The notes beneath the pieces are model-generated. The model saw only the letters and a list, made by a program, of their open reading frames with translations, made no database searches and was not told where the DNA came from. The position numbers were made by a program, and so were the translations under genes. 64,000 nucleotides of DNA, taken from JAEUIX01 sp046156035 (GTDB taxonomy: Bacteria > Planctomycetota > Phycisphaerae > Phycisphaerales > UBA1924). How positions within the stretch are numbered: position 1 is the stretch's first letter; the number at the start of each line of letters is the position of its first letter. The stretch spans positions 40,539 to 104,538 of the forward strand of contig JBJXEW010000054.1 of the NCBI GenBank assembly GCA_046156035.1. The letters run 5' to 3'. Of this stretch, positions 1 through 8,733 are shown one piece after another.

Positions 1-1339
1 CGGCATCGGCGTCTCCGCGGTGCGGGCGCAGACCGATGTGCGGCTGGTGGGCAATCGGCTGAGCGTGCTGGCGGATCGCTGTGAGGTTGATGTCGCGGCT
101 GAACGCGCAGAATTGTGGGGCCGTCAGGGCACGGGCGAGCCCGAGACCCCGGTGAGCATTGCGCGAGACGGGGGCGCCGTCTCCGGCCCGCACATGATCG
201 TGGACGGGCAGCAGCGAGACCTGGTGGTGAACGGGCCGGGAGCGTTCCGCTTCGTTCGAGACCGGGCTGCGGGCGGCAGTCCGGCCGGAGAAGACGGCCT
301 CGGTTCGCCCCTTGCGCCGGCGCTCGCCTTCCGTCGCAGCCAGCAGGTGCGCGTCGAGGCGACATGGACCACGCGCCTGCACGTGAACGAGGATGCGGGC
401 ACGGTCGAGGCAGTCGGATCGGCCACCGCCGTGAGCAGCCCGAGTTCCGCCGAGGTGGACACGCTCAAGGCCGATTGCATCACGCTGGCCTTCACGCCCG
501 TTGAGCGTGCGGCGGGCGGCGCACCGGGCGTGGGCGCTGGGGCCTCGCGCCCCGGCGACCGGTTCGACGCGCCTTCGCCGGCCGCCAGCCGCCGCCGGCT
601 GCTGCGCGCCCAGGCCATCGGCAGCGACGCAAGCCCCGCCAGCGTGGACTCTCGCCGGTACACCGAGAGCGTGGGCAACGTCGAGGACCGGACGCTGGAG
701 CGCATCGTGTATGTGGAGGGCCAGCGCATCATCGCCAGCGACGAAGCCTCGACCATCGAGGTGCCGGGCGCGGGCAAGTTGCTCATTGACGATCGCCGCG
801 CGGGCAAGGGGCGGCCCGCGGCGCGCCAGAGCGTGGGGCCGATCGAACTCTCCGCGTCGAGCGGCACGAGCGTCTTTTCGTGGAGCGGGGGCTTGAACGT
901 GGACCGCCGCTCCGGCGAACTGAGCATGACGGAGCAGGTGCGCCTGCTGCACCGCAGCGCACCGGGAGACCCTGTGACGAGTATGGACTGCGAGCGCCTG
1001 AACGCGACCATCCGCGGGGCCGCGTTCGGCGGGGCGGGCTCTGCGGGCCTGGCCGCGCCGGGGCAGCAGACCGAACTGCTCTCGGCTCGTGCCGAGGGCT
1101 CGGTGGTGGTGCGGGCGGAGAAGGCCCAACTGGTGGCGGACCGCTTGACATACGACGCGCTCCGGCAGGTGGCCGAGGCCGCGGCCAACCCCGAGAACCG
1201 CGTGACCTTCTTCGACCCGGCGAAGCCGCAGCCTGTGACGGCCGCAAGACTCCAATGGGACATTCCGCGGAACAAGGTACGAGTAATCGAGCCGTCCGCC
1301 GTCAGTGTCCCCGGTGGGGCCAGGGTGCCGGGACGGTGA
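1..1339 (+). CDS. LptA/OstA-like envelope protein, 3' part only
   Basis: The frame is open from the first bases of the window, so the gene begins upstream; the in-frame GTG at 20 is probably internal. The visible part, about 445 residues, is rich in short beta-strand-like segments and runs such as ADRLTYDALRQVAEA and ENRVTFFDPAKPQPVTAARL, which recall the beta-jellyroll repeats of LptA/LptC/OstA proteins that carry lipopolysaccharide across the periplasm. The assignment rests on this general pattern, not on a catalytic motif. It ends in an overlap with a possible GTG start of the next gene (GTGA at 1336-1339), suggesting translational coupling. A generic repetitive periplasmic protein is the alternative. 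Confidence 0.6.
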   Translation, partial: GIGVSAVRAQTDVRLVGNRLSVLADRCEVDVAAERAELWGRQGTGEPETPVSIARDGGAVSGPHMIVDGQQRDLVVNGPGAFRFVRDRAAGGSPAGEDGLGSPLAPALAFRRSQQVRVEATWTTRLHVNEDAGTVEAVGSATAVSSPSSAEVDTLKADCITLAFTPVERAAGGAPGVGAGASRPGDRFDAPSPAASRRRLLRAQAIGSDASPASVDSRRYTESVGNVEDRTLERIVYVEGQRIIASDEASTIEVPGAGKLLIDDRRAGKGRPAARQSVGPIELSASSGTSVFSWSGGLNVDRRSGELSMTEQVRLLHRSAPGDPVTSMDCERLNATIRGAAFGGAGSAGLAAPGQQTELLSARAEGSVVVRAEKAQLVADRLTYDALRQVAEAAANPENRVTFFDPAKPQPVTAARLQWDIPRNKVRVIEPSAVSVPGGARVPGR

Positions 1340-1362
1340 GCCGCTCTTCGCTACGCTCGCTC

Positions 1363-2256
1363 ATGGGGCGGCGCGGTCGGTGCTGGCGGGGTGTGGAGCG
1401 TGGCCTTGCCGCTCTCGGCGCGGCGATAGTGATCGCGGCGTGCGGGCCCCCCGCAGCGCGAAGCGAACCCGTGCCCGGAGTGGTTGAGGGCACGTATCAG
1501 GTTGGCGCATTGGCGGACCGCCACGTTCGGTATTTGCGCGCCGGCCCGAGCGACTCGCCCCGTGTCATCTACATTCACGGCACACCCGGCGATGCCCAGA
1601 ACTGGCTGGCCTATCTCGAGCGGCGCGTGTCCGGCTTCGAGGCGTGGGCTATCGACCGGCCCGGCTTCGGCGGTTCTTCGTTGGCACGCCAGCCCGGTCA
1701 CGCCGGCGGCACCAGCATCGCCGACGATGCGATCGAGAGTTTCGCCGCCCAGGCCGCGGCCGTGGAGCCGCTCCTCGTGCGGCAGGGCGGGAGATGGCCC
1801 GTGCTGGTTGGCCACTCGCTCGGTGGCCCCATCGCCTGTCGCCTCGCGGCGGAGCATCCCGACAAGGTCGCAGGGCTGGTGATCCTGGCCGGGTCGCTCG
1901 ACCCGGAGCACGAAACGCTGGCGTGGTACAACGAGGTGGCGGAGTGGTCGCTCCTGTCATGGATGCTGGAACGCTCGCTCCGCGTCGCCAACCGCGAGGT
2001 GCTGGCGGCCAAGAAGGAGACCACCCTGCTGCAACCCCTGCTCAGGAACATCCGCTGTCCGGTGGTGATCGTGCACGGGCGGAAGGACGATCTGGTGCCC
2101 TTCGCCAACGTCGCGTACATGACGCGCGAGTTCACGGGGGCCGCGAGCGTGCGCGTTGTGGACCTGCCGGACGCGGGCCACTTCTTGCCGTGGGCAGAGG
2201 AGGAGCACGTTCGAGAGGCGGTGGAGTCCATGCTGATGGGTGAGGGCAAGCCCTGA
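1363..2256 (+). CDS. Alpha/beta hydrolase, predicted lipoprotein
   Basis: Serine hydrolase of the alpha/beta fold, about 297 residues. Visible motifs are an oxyanion-type HGTPG near the N-terminal third, the nucleophile elbow GHSLGG, an acid in KDDLVPF and a final histidine in DAGHFLPW, giving a complete Ser-Asp-His triad. The N-terminus has arginines, a hydrophobic stretch and IVIAAC, a lipobox, so it is probably an outer- or inner-membrane-anchored lipoprotein acting in the periplasm. I chose ATG 1363 because it gives a normal-length signal peptide; a GTG at 1336 overlaps the upstream stop and would add nine residues. Substrate is not predictable. Confidence 0.8.
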   Translation: MGRRGRCWRGVERGLAALGAAIVIAACGPPAARSEPVPGVVEGTYQVGALADRHVRYLRAGPSDSPRVIYIHGTPGDAQNWLAYLERRVSGFEAWAIDRPGFGGSSLARQPGHAGGTSIADDAIESFAAQAAAVEPLLVRQGGRWPVLVGHSLGGPIACRLAAEHPDKVAGLVILAGSLDPEHETLAWYNEVAEWSLLSWMLERSLRVANREVLAAKKETTLLQPLLRNIRCPVVIVHGRKDDLVPFANVAYMTREFTGAASVRVVDLPDAGHFLPWAEEEHVREAVESMLMGEGKP

Positions 2257-2287
2257 TCGAGCGTGCGCAACGGTGCGAGGGGGGTTG

Positions 2288-2293
2288 TACACT
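2288..2293 (+). promoter_or_regulatory. Possible -10 box (TACACT)
   Basis: TACACT lies 78 bases before the ATG of the small secreted protein gene. No convincing -35 is present. Resembles the TATACT placed before the triple-cyclase gene. Confidence 0.25.
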
Positions 2294-2370
2294 CACGCAG
2301 CGAGCGCTCGTGCGCCCGCGACTGTTCGCCGTTTCGTCGTCACTTTTACTTTGCTCAAGAGGGTTTCACG

Positions 2371-2946
2371 ATGCTCATGTCTGCTCCTTCGATTCGACGC
2401 GCATTGCAGGGTGCCGTGCTGCTGGGTGCGTTGGCTGCCGCGCCGATGCTGGTGAGTGCGACGGCCGCCGGCCAGCCCGCTGAGGGTGGTGCTCCGCCTC
2501 CTGCGCAACCGGGTGCTGGCGGGCCGCGCCCCGGCGGACCCGGCGGACCCGGCGGCCCGGGCGCGCGAGGGCCCGGAGGCGCACGCGGGCCGGAGATGTC
2601 CATTGAGGGCGCGATGAAGGTGATGAACGGTGGCTACAGCCGCCTGTCAGCGCAGATCACCGACCCCACCAAGGTGGAGGAGAACCTGCGGATCGTCGGC
2701 GAGATGCAGCGCGGCTGCGTGGTCGCCAAGAACCAGTCGCCCAAGCGGCAACTTGAGAAGGCGGCCGACGACGCCGAGCGCACCCGTCTGACGGAGGACT
2801 TCCGGCGTCGCCTCATCGCTCTGGCGAGAAAGTTGCTCGATGTCGAGGCCGACCTCCTGGACAAGAAATTCGAGAGCGCCCAGAAACACCTCGACGAAGC
2901 GCACGACATGGGAGATGCCGGTCATGAGGCGCTCAAGGTCGAGTGA
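2371..2946 (+). CDS. Small secreted protein with Gly/Pro-rich linker
   Basis: A 191-residue protein of no family I recognise. It starts with a signal peptide (MLMSAPSIRRALQGAVLLGA..., predicted cut after an Ala-rich stretch near ATAAG), followed by a low-complexity region of repeated GGPG/GPGG triplets at about residues 35-70, then a charged, probably alpha-helical domain of about 115 residues ending KVE. The helical part has many Lys/Arg/Glu and looks like a periplasmic helical bundle. ATG 2371 is preceded by AAGAGGG at 2358-2364. It stands alone between the hydrolase and the triple-cyclase gene on the same strand. Confidence 0.75.
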   Translation: MLMSAPSIRRALQGAVLLGALAAAPMLVSATAAGQPAEGGAPPPAQPGAGGPRPGGPGGPGGPGARGPGGARGPEMSIEGAMKVMNGGYSRLSAQITDPTKVEENLRIVGEMQRGCVVAKNQSPKRQLEKAADDAERTRLTEDFRRRLIALARKLLDVEADLLDKKFESAQKHLDEAHDMGDAGHEALKVE

Positions 2947-3026
2947 GGACTGATCAGCGGCCGGGAAGCGTGATTCGACGTGCGCACGGGCACCCGGGGC
3001 CCACCGCTTGTGCTGGTGGAAGCCCG

Positions 3027-3032
3027 TATACT
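3027..3032 (+). promoter_or_regulatory. Possible -10 box (TATACT)
   Basis: TATACT in the context CCCGTATACTTCGG, 27 bases before the chosen GTG start of the triple-cyclase gene. No -35 at the usual distance. Its closeness to 3059 argues against the longer reading frame that begins at 3008. Confidence 0.4.
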
Positions 3033-3058
3033 TCGGCTCCGCAGCCCAAGGCGCACAC

Positions 3059-6000
3059 GTGAACGAAGAACGCCTGTTTATTGTCTACACCGACATCGTC
3101 GGCCACACCCGGCTGATCGACCGTGTGGGTGTCGGCTTCCGGCCCATGCGCCGCGTCCATGATGAGTTGTTCCGCAGCGCGGCGGAGGGTGCGGGCGGCG
3201 CGTTCTGCAGCGTGGGAACCGGCGACGGCTTCTACGCGGGCTTCACCACGGCCGGTGCCGCGCTCGACACGGCCCTGACATTCCGCAGGCGCCTGGCGGC
3301 GACCGACTGGGACCAGTACCTGAGCGACAAACTCAAGGGGCCGGAGAACGCCGTCAAGGCGCGCGTGGGCATCCACTGCGGGCTGGTGAAGGTTCGCTAC
3401 GCGGGCACCCAGGCGGTGGACTTTGACGGCCTGCCGCGCAACACGTGCGACAAACTCTGCGCCCTGGCCAAGGGCAACCAGGTGATCCTCTCGCGCGAGG
3501 CGTGGGACGAGGTCCGGCTCACGGCCACCGGGGCGAGCGCACTGGACAGCGCGGCGTTCGGCTTCTTCAAGCCCAAAGACTGCAAGGAAGTGGTGGAAGT
3601 CTTCGGCGTGGCCGAGGCTGGTGCCGAGATTGGCGCTTGCCCCGAGCAGCCCTCCGAGTACGGGGCGGTGATGTTCACGTACATCGATGAGGCGCTCGAA
3701 CTGCTCGACCGCATGGGCGACGGTCGCTTCGAGGATCAGTTCATCCGTCTGGAGGGCGTGCTGCAGGAGGTGCTGAAGAAGCACGCCCCGGGTGCGTTCA
3801 TGAAGCGCCTGGGCAAGGACGGCTTCCTCGTGGCCGCCGACACCGACCTGGACATCGCGCGGGCCGGGCTGGAACTGCGCCGTGCCGTCTTCACCATGTA
3901 CCGCAAGGGCGAACTGGCGACGATCCTCAAGACGGGCGCCGACTGCGGCAGCGTGCACTTTGAGTACGGCCCGCGTGGACGGCAGGACGTGCGCGACCAG
4001 CCCTGCAACATCGCCGCGAAGATCGCGGGCAAACTCTCCAACCGCTGGCAGTTCCTCCTGAGCGATCGGGTGAAGCGCAACGCCCACTCGCGCCTGTCCG
4101 ACCGGGATGAGTACCAGTGGGTCTCGCTCGGCCGGCGTGACCCGGTGGGCAACGGTGAGACGTTCGAGGTGATCGACCTGCGCGACACGCGGGTTCGCAC
4201 CGACGAGCGGCCCGTGCTCTGGGTGGACGTGTCGCACGTGCTGCTGCAACTGGGCGGCATGGCCGAGGCCCTGAAGAAGGACCTGACCAGACGCCTGGGC
4301 GAACTCTTCGACCGCTCCGCCGGCTCCTGCAACGTCAAGCCGCTCAAGGCGGACCACCCTGCCGGCTTCTACGCGGTGTTTGACGATGTGCTGGCCGCCT
4401 TCGACACCGCGGTGGATTTCCACGCCGCGTGCGTGGCCGAGCCTTGGGAACGCACCATGGCGGGCCTGAAACGCCGCCACAAGCGCGACAGCCTTGCTCG
4501 CGTGGGCCTCATGCTCGGGCAGGTGACCACCGCCGTGACCAACTCATGGGTGGATGCCCCCGAGGGGCCGGGTGTCGATGCCGCGCGGCAGATGATGGGC
4601 GCTCAGGCGGGCCCGGGCGTCACCGTGCTCGTTGGCAACTCGATGCGCAACGCCGTGGAGGCCCGGGTCGCGGACCTGCGTGGCCTCGGCTCTGATGCCC
4701 GCGCCGGTCGCACGCCCGCGGTCTTCACCCCCGTCCGCACGCCCACCGAGTGGCCCGAGTCCATGCTGGGCAAGGTCTGGGGTGTGGAGGCCGAGTCTGG
4801 CGCGATGGGGAACATCAACCCGGTCGTGAAGTGGGGGCTCCTTGCCGCGGCCATTGCCGTGGTGGGCACCGTCGGACTGGTTGTGTTTCAAACCAAGATG
4901 GGCAAAGATGGGTCGGGCCCGTCCTTCATTCAGGGCGGCCAGGCACCCGAACTCACGGAAGCCAATCGAGCGCTGCAAGATGCTCTGGCTGCCACGACCT
5001 CGGCTCTCGACAAGGAGCCGCCGAAGGCCGCTTTCCGGAGGCTGGTGCTGGAGGGCGTGAAGTCCTCGGCCGCCAACCTGCTGCTCACTGAGAACGGCAA
5101 GCCGTTCGCCAGCCAGCGCTTGATCGTGCCGGAAATCAATCGTCTGGCCGCGCTGACGGCGCTGCTTGCCAAGCCCGGCGTGTGGACTCCGATGGACGAG
5201 GCCGCCGCGGCGAAGGACTACCTGCAAGCGGCAAACGGCGACCAACTCCGCGGGTGGAGCACGGTGGGCGCCGACGCGCAGGCCTGGGCGGCCGGTGTGG
5301 TTGACGATTACACCCCCTACACGGGCGCAACCACGGGTGGCCGCGCTGCGTGGGACCAAGCCCTGAGAAATGCACGCGCGGCACTCGCGACCGACGGCAT
5401 TCCCCCCGAGAGGCGGGCGAGCCTGCAGAACGGGTTCGAGGAACTCATGGGCCGCGTGCCCAACGAGTGGGACTCGCTGGCGATGGTGCGGCGGTATCGC
5501 GCGAAAATCGACAGGGTTGCATTGAGTCTGGACGAAGCGGCACAGGCCCTGACGTTGGCCAGCAACGAGGCGATCAAGACAGCCAAAGTGACGCCTGCCG
5601 GCCCGTCTCCCGTCGAGGCGGCACTTCGGGATCGGTTGAAGCGAGACCCCTTCCCCGACGATGCGGCCGAGAAGAACCTGTTTTGGCGCGTGGTGGTTGT
5701 CGGGTGGGTGAGCGGGCAACTTGCCCGAGGCTCTGCCGATGCCGCCGAGTTGACCAAGAAGGTGGACGCGATTGAGGCCGCGCTCAAGTCCGCGGTGGAG
5801 AGAATCGAGAACCAGGACCCGGAGCCTCTCCCTGCAATGCTCAGCCCTGAGTGGCGAGAGGTGTTCGGCGAGGTGTGCGCAACGGCCCGCGAGAGCGTGC
5901 GGAAGGCGTTCTACGACGGGCTCCAGGCGGCTCCGAGTGTGGAACCGAGGCCCGAGGCGATCGCCAGTGCGCTTGCCCGGGCCAAGGACGAACTTGAAGA

Positions 6001-8095
6001 GCGGTACAAACGCAACGCAGAAGATTTGTTGGGCGTGCAGACCGTGCTGGATGCAATGCAGGATGGCACCTCGTTCTCCATTTCTCTCAGTCGGCCTGGC
6101 GGTGAGAAGGCATCCTTGCGAGACTGGCACACCTACGACGCTGGCGGTGGCTGGGACACGATCCGCCACGTCGCCCCAGTGGCGGATGTCCTCAAACGCC
6201 TCGGACGGATGAAGGACCTGGCCGAGGCGGACTCCATTCAGAGTCTCAACGTCCTCCTTGCCGATGCCGGCAACAGGCCCGAGGCCGTGGCCGCCGCGTG
6301 GGACCGGCTCACGAGCCCAGCGGGTCTGGGCGGCAGGCCCGACGGCGCGTGGCTCGCGGCCTGCGCCAGGGTGCTGCGCGAGGTGCAGAATGTCGAGGGC
6401 GGCAAGGGGTGGGCCGCCCGGAGCCGGGCCATGTACGAGCGCGCGGCCGAACTGGCCGCGCACGCCCGCTCGACGCCCGAAGCCCGGAACAACCCCGTGT
6501 CGGTGGAAGCATCCATCACGGAACTGGCCACCGTGCTCGCGGGTGTCAACATCCCTCTGGAGGCCCGGTTGAGCGAGTTGCTTGAGCCCGAGGTGCGAGC
6601 GTCGCGTGTGTTCTGGCAACTCGAACTCGCCGTGCGCGAATGGCAGGCTGACAAGGCCGACAAGGCGAAACAGGCGACGGATCGTCTCTTGGAGCAGACC
6701 GCGGTCCTGTTCAACCAAGCGGACGCGATGCAGCAGGCCATGCCGGGGTTCCCGCGTGTCCAATACCAGCGGCTCAGGGCCGCCTTCGATTGCGAGAGCA
6801 AACGTGGCGATGCCGTGAGCGGCACGCGCCGCGACTTTGCCCGCATCGGCCCGGCCGTGAACAGCGATCGCTGGCGCTTCGTCGGCCCCGATCTCGCGGC
6901 CGAGATGCCGCCGGTCTTGCGCTACGAATATGTGGGCGACAAGCCCGCCGAGTTGGCGGTGAGCGCGGGTGCCACGCCGGGTGTGAACCAGTTGGAGTTT
7001 CGACTGCTGGAAGCACCCACGGGCGGGGCGCTGCTGTCGGCGGGGGGCGATCCTGTCTACCTCTGCACCACGTCCGTCTCCGTCGGCGTATTCATGATTC
7101 AGTCCCAGCCGCGCACGCGCGATTTCTCGCCCGGGCCCAACCTCTGGGGCGAGAATCAGAGAGAACTGAAGGAGGTTTCCGGCCTCTTGGGTTGGCGCCT
7201 CGCCCCCGATCGGCGCATCGACCCGGCGGCACCCGCCGGGGCGCTCAGCCCGCCCAAGGGCAGCGCGTGGGTCGCGCGAGCGGAGTTTGACACCAACGCG
7301 TGGCAGAACCTCGGAACGTCGAACAGGTCGTACTTCCCCGCCGGGCTTTCAGATCAGAGGCCCTTCGAGCCGTCGGTGGAGTCACCTGTGCAGGCATTGC
7401 GAGCCGACACGGCCGCGTTCCTTGCCCGCACGCTGGGTTGTCGCCTGCCCACGGACGCGGAGTTTCAGGCGGCGTTCGATATGGAGATGAAGGCTGGCGG
7501 TGGGGGCAACGCCAAGGATCCGTCCTCGTGGAACCTGCGTGATCAGGCCTTCCGTGCAACGGAGGTGAACCTGAAGGAAGAGGTGTTCAAGGACATCAAG
7601 AACATCCCCAATCTCCGGACCAATGCCCGAATCTCCGACGTGCGAACCATCAGGGACGAATGGTATGAGAGCAACGATGGGGCGGTGTTCTTCATGCCCG
7701 TGGCGCGCCCCGCACGCCAAGGAAACTATCTCTTCCTGCACCTGATCGGGAACGTGGCGACATTCACATTTCCCGACGCCAGCGCGATGGATGCGCTGAA
7801 CGCCGGTGCCACAGCGACACCCAGCGCGATCGAAGTCTTGCAGGACCGCGCCTCAGATTTCCATGTTGTCGGGCGATCGGCGCTCTCCGCCGTGGTCTCG
7901 CCGGAGCGCTGGCGTGAGCCCGTTGAGGGGAGCCCCTTCAGAGTTCCACGCGATATCGCGCGCGTGGCCTTCTCCGATGTCGGCCTGCGCCTCGCCCTCA
8001 CCGCCAAGCCGGTGGTGGTCGAGAACACCGCCTGCGACCCGACGCTCGCCGCGGCCTTCGAGGAGATGCGGGTGGCGCTGAACCGCAGCAAGTAG
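3059..8095 (+). CDS. Triple cyclase-domain membrane protein with FGE-like C-terminus
   Basis: 1678 residues from GTG 3059 (VNEERLFIVYTD...), chosen because the -10-like TATACT lies just upstream. Residues 1-195 form a class III nucleotidyl cyclase-like domain: TDIVGHT and GTGDGFYAGF hold the two expected metal aspartates, and GIHCGL and NTCDKLCALA match later conserved blocks. Residues about 200-395 (FTYIDEA, KDGFLVAAD, QPCNIAAKI) and 395-560 (LWVDVSH, AGFYAVFDD, DAARQM) are more degenerate copies. A single membrane segment lies at 592-612, so the cyclase-like domains are inferred cytoplasmic and about 1060 residues extracytoplasmic. Near residue 1459, CRLPTDAEFQAAF followed by IGNVATFTF resembles the RLPTEAEWE/GNVWEW signature of the FGE-sulfatase fold, but the catalytic cysteines are not evident. 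Confidence 0.8.
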   Translation: MNEERLFIVYTDIVGHTRLIDRVGVGFRPMRRVHDELFRSAAEGAGGAFCSVGTGDGFYAGFTTAGAALDTALTFRRRLAATDWDQYLSDKLKGPENAVKARVGIHCGLVKVRYAGTQAVDFDGLPRNTCDKLCALAKGNQVILSREAWDEVRLTATGASALDSAAFGFFKPKDCKEVVEVFGVAEAGAEIGACPEQPSEYGAVMFTYIDEALELLDRMGDGRFEDQFIRLEGVLQEVLKKHAPGAFMKRLGKDGFLVAADTDLDIARAGLELRRAVFTMYRKGELATILKTGADCGSVHFEYGPRGRQDVRDQPCNIAAKIAGKLSNRWQFLLSDRVKRNAHSRLSDRDEYQWVSLGRRDPVGNGETFEVIDLRDTRVRTDERPVLWVDVSHVLLQLGGMAEALKKDLTRRLGELFDRSAGSCNVKPLKADHPAGFYAVFDDVLAAFDTAVDFHAACVAEPWERTMAGLKRRHKRDSLARVGLMLGQVTTAVTNSWVDAPEGPGVDAARQMMGAQAGPGVTVLVGNSMRNAVEARVADLRGLGSDARAGRTPAVFTPVRTPTEWPESMLGKVWGVEAESGAMGNINPVVKWGLLAAAIAVVGTVGLVVFQTKMGKDGSGPSFIQGGQAPELTEANRALQDALAATTSALDKEPPKAAFRRLVLEGVKSSAANLLLTENGKPFASQRLIVPEINRLAALTALLAKPGVWTPMDEAAAAKDYLQAANGDQLRGWSTVGADAQAWAAGVVDDYTPYTGATTGGRAAWDQALRNARAALATDGIPPERRASLQNGFEELMGRVPNEWDSLAMVRRYRAKIDRVALSLDEAAQALTLASNEAIKTAKVTPAGPSPVEAALRDRLKRDPFPDDAAEKNLFWRVVVVGWVSGQLARGSADAAELTKKVDAIEAALKSAVERIENQDPEPLPAMLSPEWREVFGEVCATARESVRKAFYDGLQAAPSVEPRPEAIASALARAKDELEERYKRNAEDLLGVQTVLDAMQDGTSFSISLSRPGGEKASLRDWHTYDAGGGWDTIRHVAPVADVLKRLGRMKDLAEADSIQSLNVLLADAGNRPEAVAAAWDRLTSPAGLGGRPDGAWLAACARVLREVQNVEGGKGWAARSRAMYERAAELAAHARSTPEARNNPVSVEASITELATVLAGVNIPLEARLSELLEPEVRASRVFWQLELAVREWQADKADKAKQATDRLLEQTAVLFNQADAMQQAMPGFPRVQYQRLRAAFDCESKRGDAVSGTRRDFARIGPAVNSDRWRFVGPDLAAEMPPVLRYEYVGDKPAELAVSAGATPGVNQLEFRLLEAPTGGALLSAGGDPVYLCTTSVSVGVFMIQSQPRTRDFSPGPNLWGENQRELKEVSGLLGWRLAPDRRIDPAAPAGALSPPKGSAWVARAEFDTNAWQNLGTSNRSYFPAGLSDQRPFEPSVESPVQALRADTAAFLARTLGCRLPTDAEFQAAFDMEMKAGGGGNAKDPSSWNLRDQAFRATEVNLKEEVFKDIKNIPNLRTNARISDVRTIRDEWYESNDGAVFFMPVARPARQGNYLFLHLIGNVATFTFPDASAMDALNAGATATPSAIEVLQDRASDFHVVGRSALSAVVSPERWREPVEGSPFRVPRDIARVAFSDVGLRLALTAKPVVVENTACDPTLAAAFEEMRVALNRSK

Positions 8096-8108
8096 CCCCC
8101 GGGGTCGC

Positions 8109-8378
8109 TCACTCGCCGGACGTGCGCACCTGGGCGTACACCGGACCCATCGAGTTGTTCAGTCGGGCATACGTCAGGTCGGGGGTCTGGAAGACCGCGC
8201 TCCCGAAACTGTCGCCAACGCCCGCCGAGGTCTTGTAACTCGACACGAGTGTCGAGCGGACGGCCGGAGCCTCGTTCTGTGTCGCCTGCACCGACGTGTT
8301 GTGGGCGCACCCGCCGCACACCGCCGCGACGGCCATACCCGAGACCACCAGCACGCTGTTCGTAGAACCACGCTTCAT
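8109..8378 (-). CDS. Small predicted lipoprotein
   Basis: 89 residues, no recognised family. It begins MKRGSTNSVLVVSGMAVAAV and continues CGGC; the second cysteine sits where a lipobox would place it, although Cys at -3 is unusual. The mature part is short, polar and Ser/Thr-rich. ATG 8378 is preceded by GAGGAG at good spacing (minus strand), which supports this start over a longer frame. The gene is convergent with the triple-cyclase gene (13 bases between stops) and divergent from the TPS locus. Confidence 0.65.
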   Translation of the reverse strand: MKRGSTNSVLVVSGMAVAAVCGGCAHNTSVQATQNEAPAVRSTLVSSYKTSAGVGDSFGSAVFQTPDLTYARLNNSMGPVYAQVRTSGE

Positions 8379-8733
8379 GACTCGCTCCTCGTGCGACGCG
8401 CGGCGTTGATCGCCGTGCTGACGCCACACACACATCGGAGCACGAGTGCACCGGCTCCCACGGCATCCGGCGTTGAGGCGCGCATTGCCGGTTCCCCAGA
8501 CCGTCGCGGCGGCGCTGAGCGCCGAACCGGCACGCTCGCGGGCCCGATACGTCCCGCGTGGGGTCGCCGACAGCCGACAGGTCGGGCGGGGTCCGAGAAT
8601 TGTGGCCGCGCCGCTTCGGATGGCCGATGTTGGTGGACACTTGACGGACTGCGCGCCCTGCGTCTACTATCGGTTTCTGGTCGGGTCATGAGTCACGAGG
8701 GCCGGTGCGCTGGCTGCTCGCTCGGGGAGTTTC
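8379..8733. other. Divergent intergenic region, no gene seen
   Basis: About 355 bases between the small lipoprotein gene and tpsB. Short frames exist on both strands but have the arginine/proline-rich composition of out-of-frame G+C-rich DNA and lack ribosome-binding sites. The only structured signal is the promoter-like sequence at 8641-8670. Confidence 0.6.
8641..8670 (+). promoter_or_regulatory. Sigma-70-like promoter for the TPS locus
   Basis: TTGACG at 8641-8646 and TACTAT at 8665-8670 are separated by 18 bases, 63 bases before the tpsB ATG. It is the best complete promoter match in the first half of the window. Confidence 0.5.

Noticed and set aside
4544..6763. Long minus-strand frame (739 codons) opposite the triple-cyclase gene
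   Set aside because: Arises from G+C-rich codon bias on the opposite strand; composition is Arg/His/Pro-rich with no motifs.
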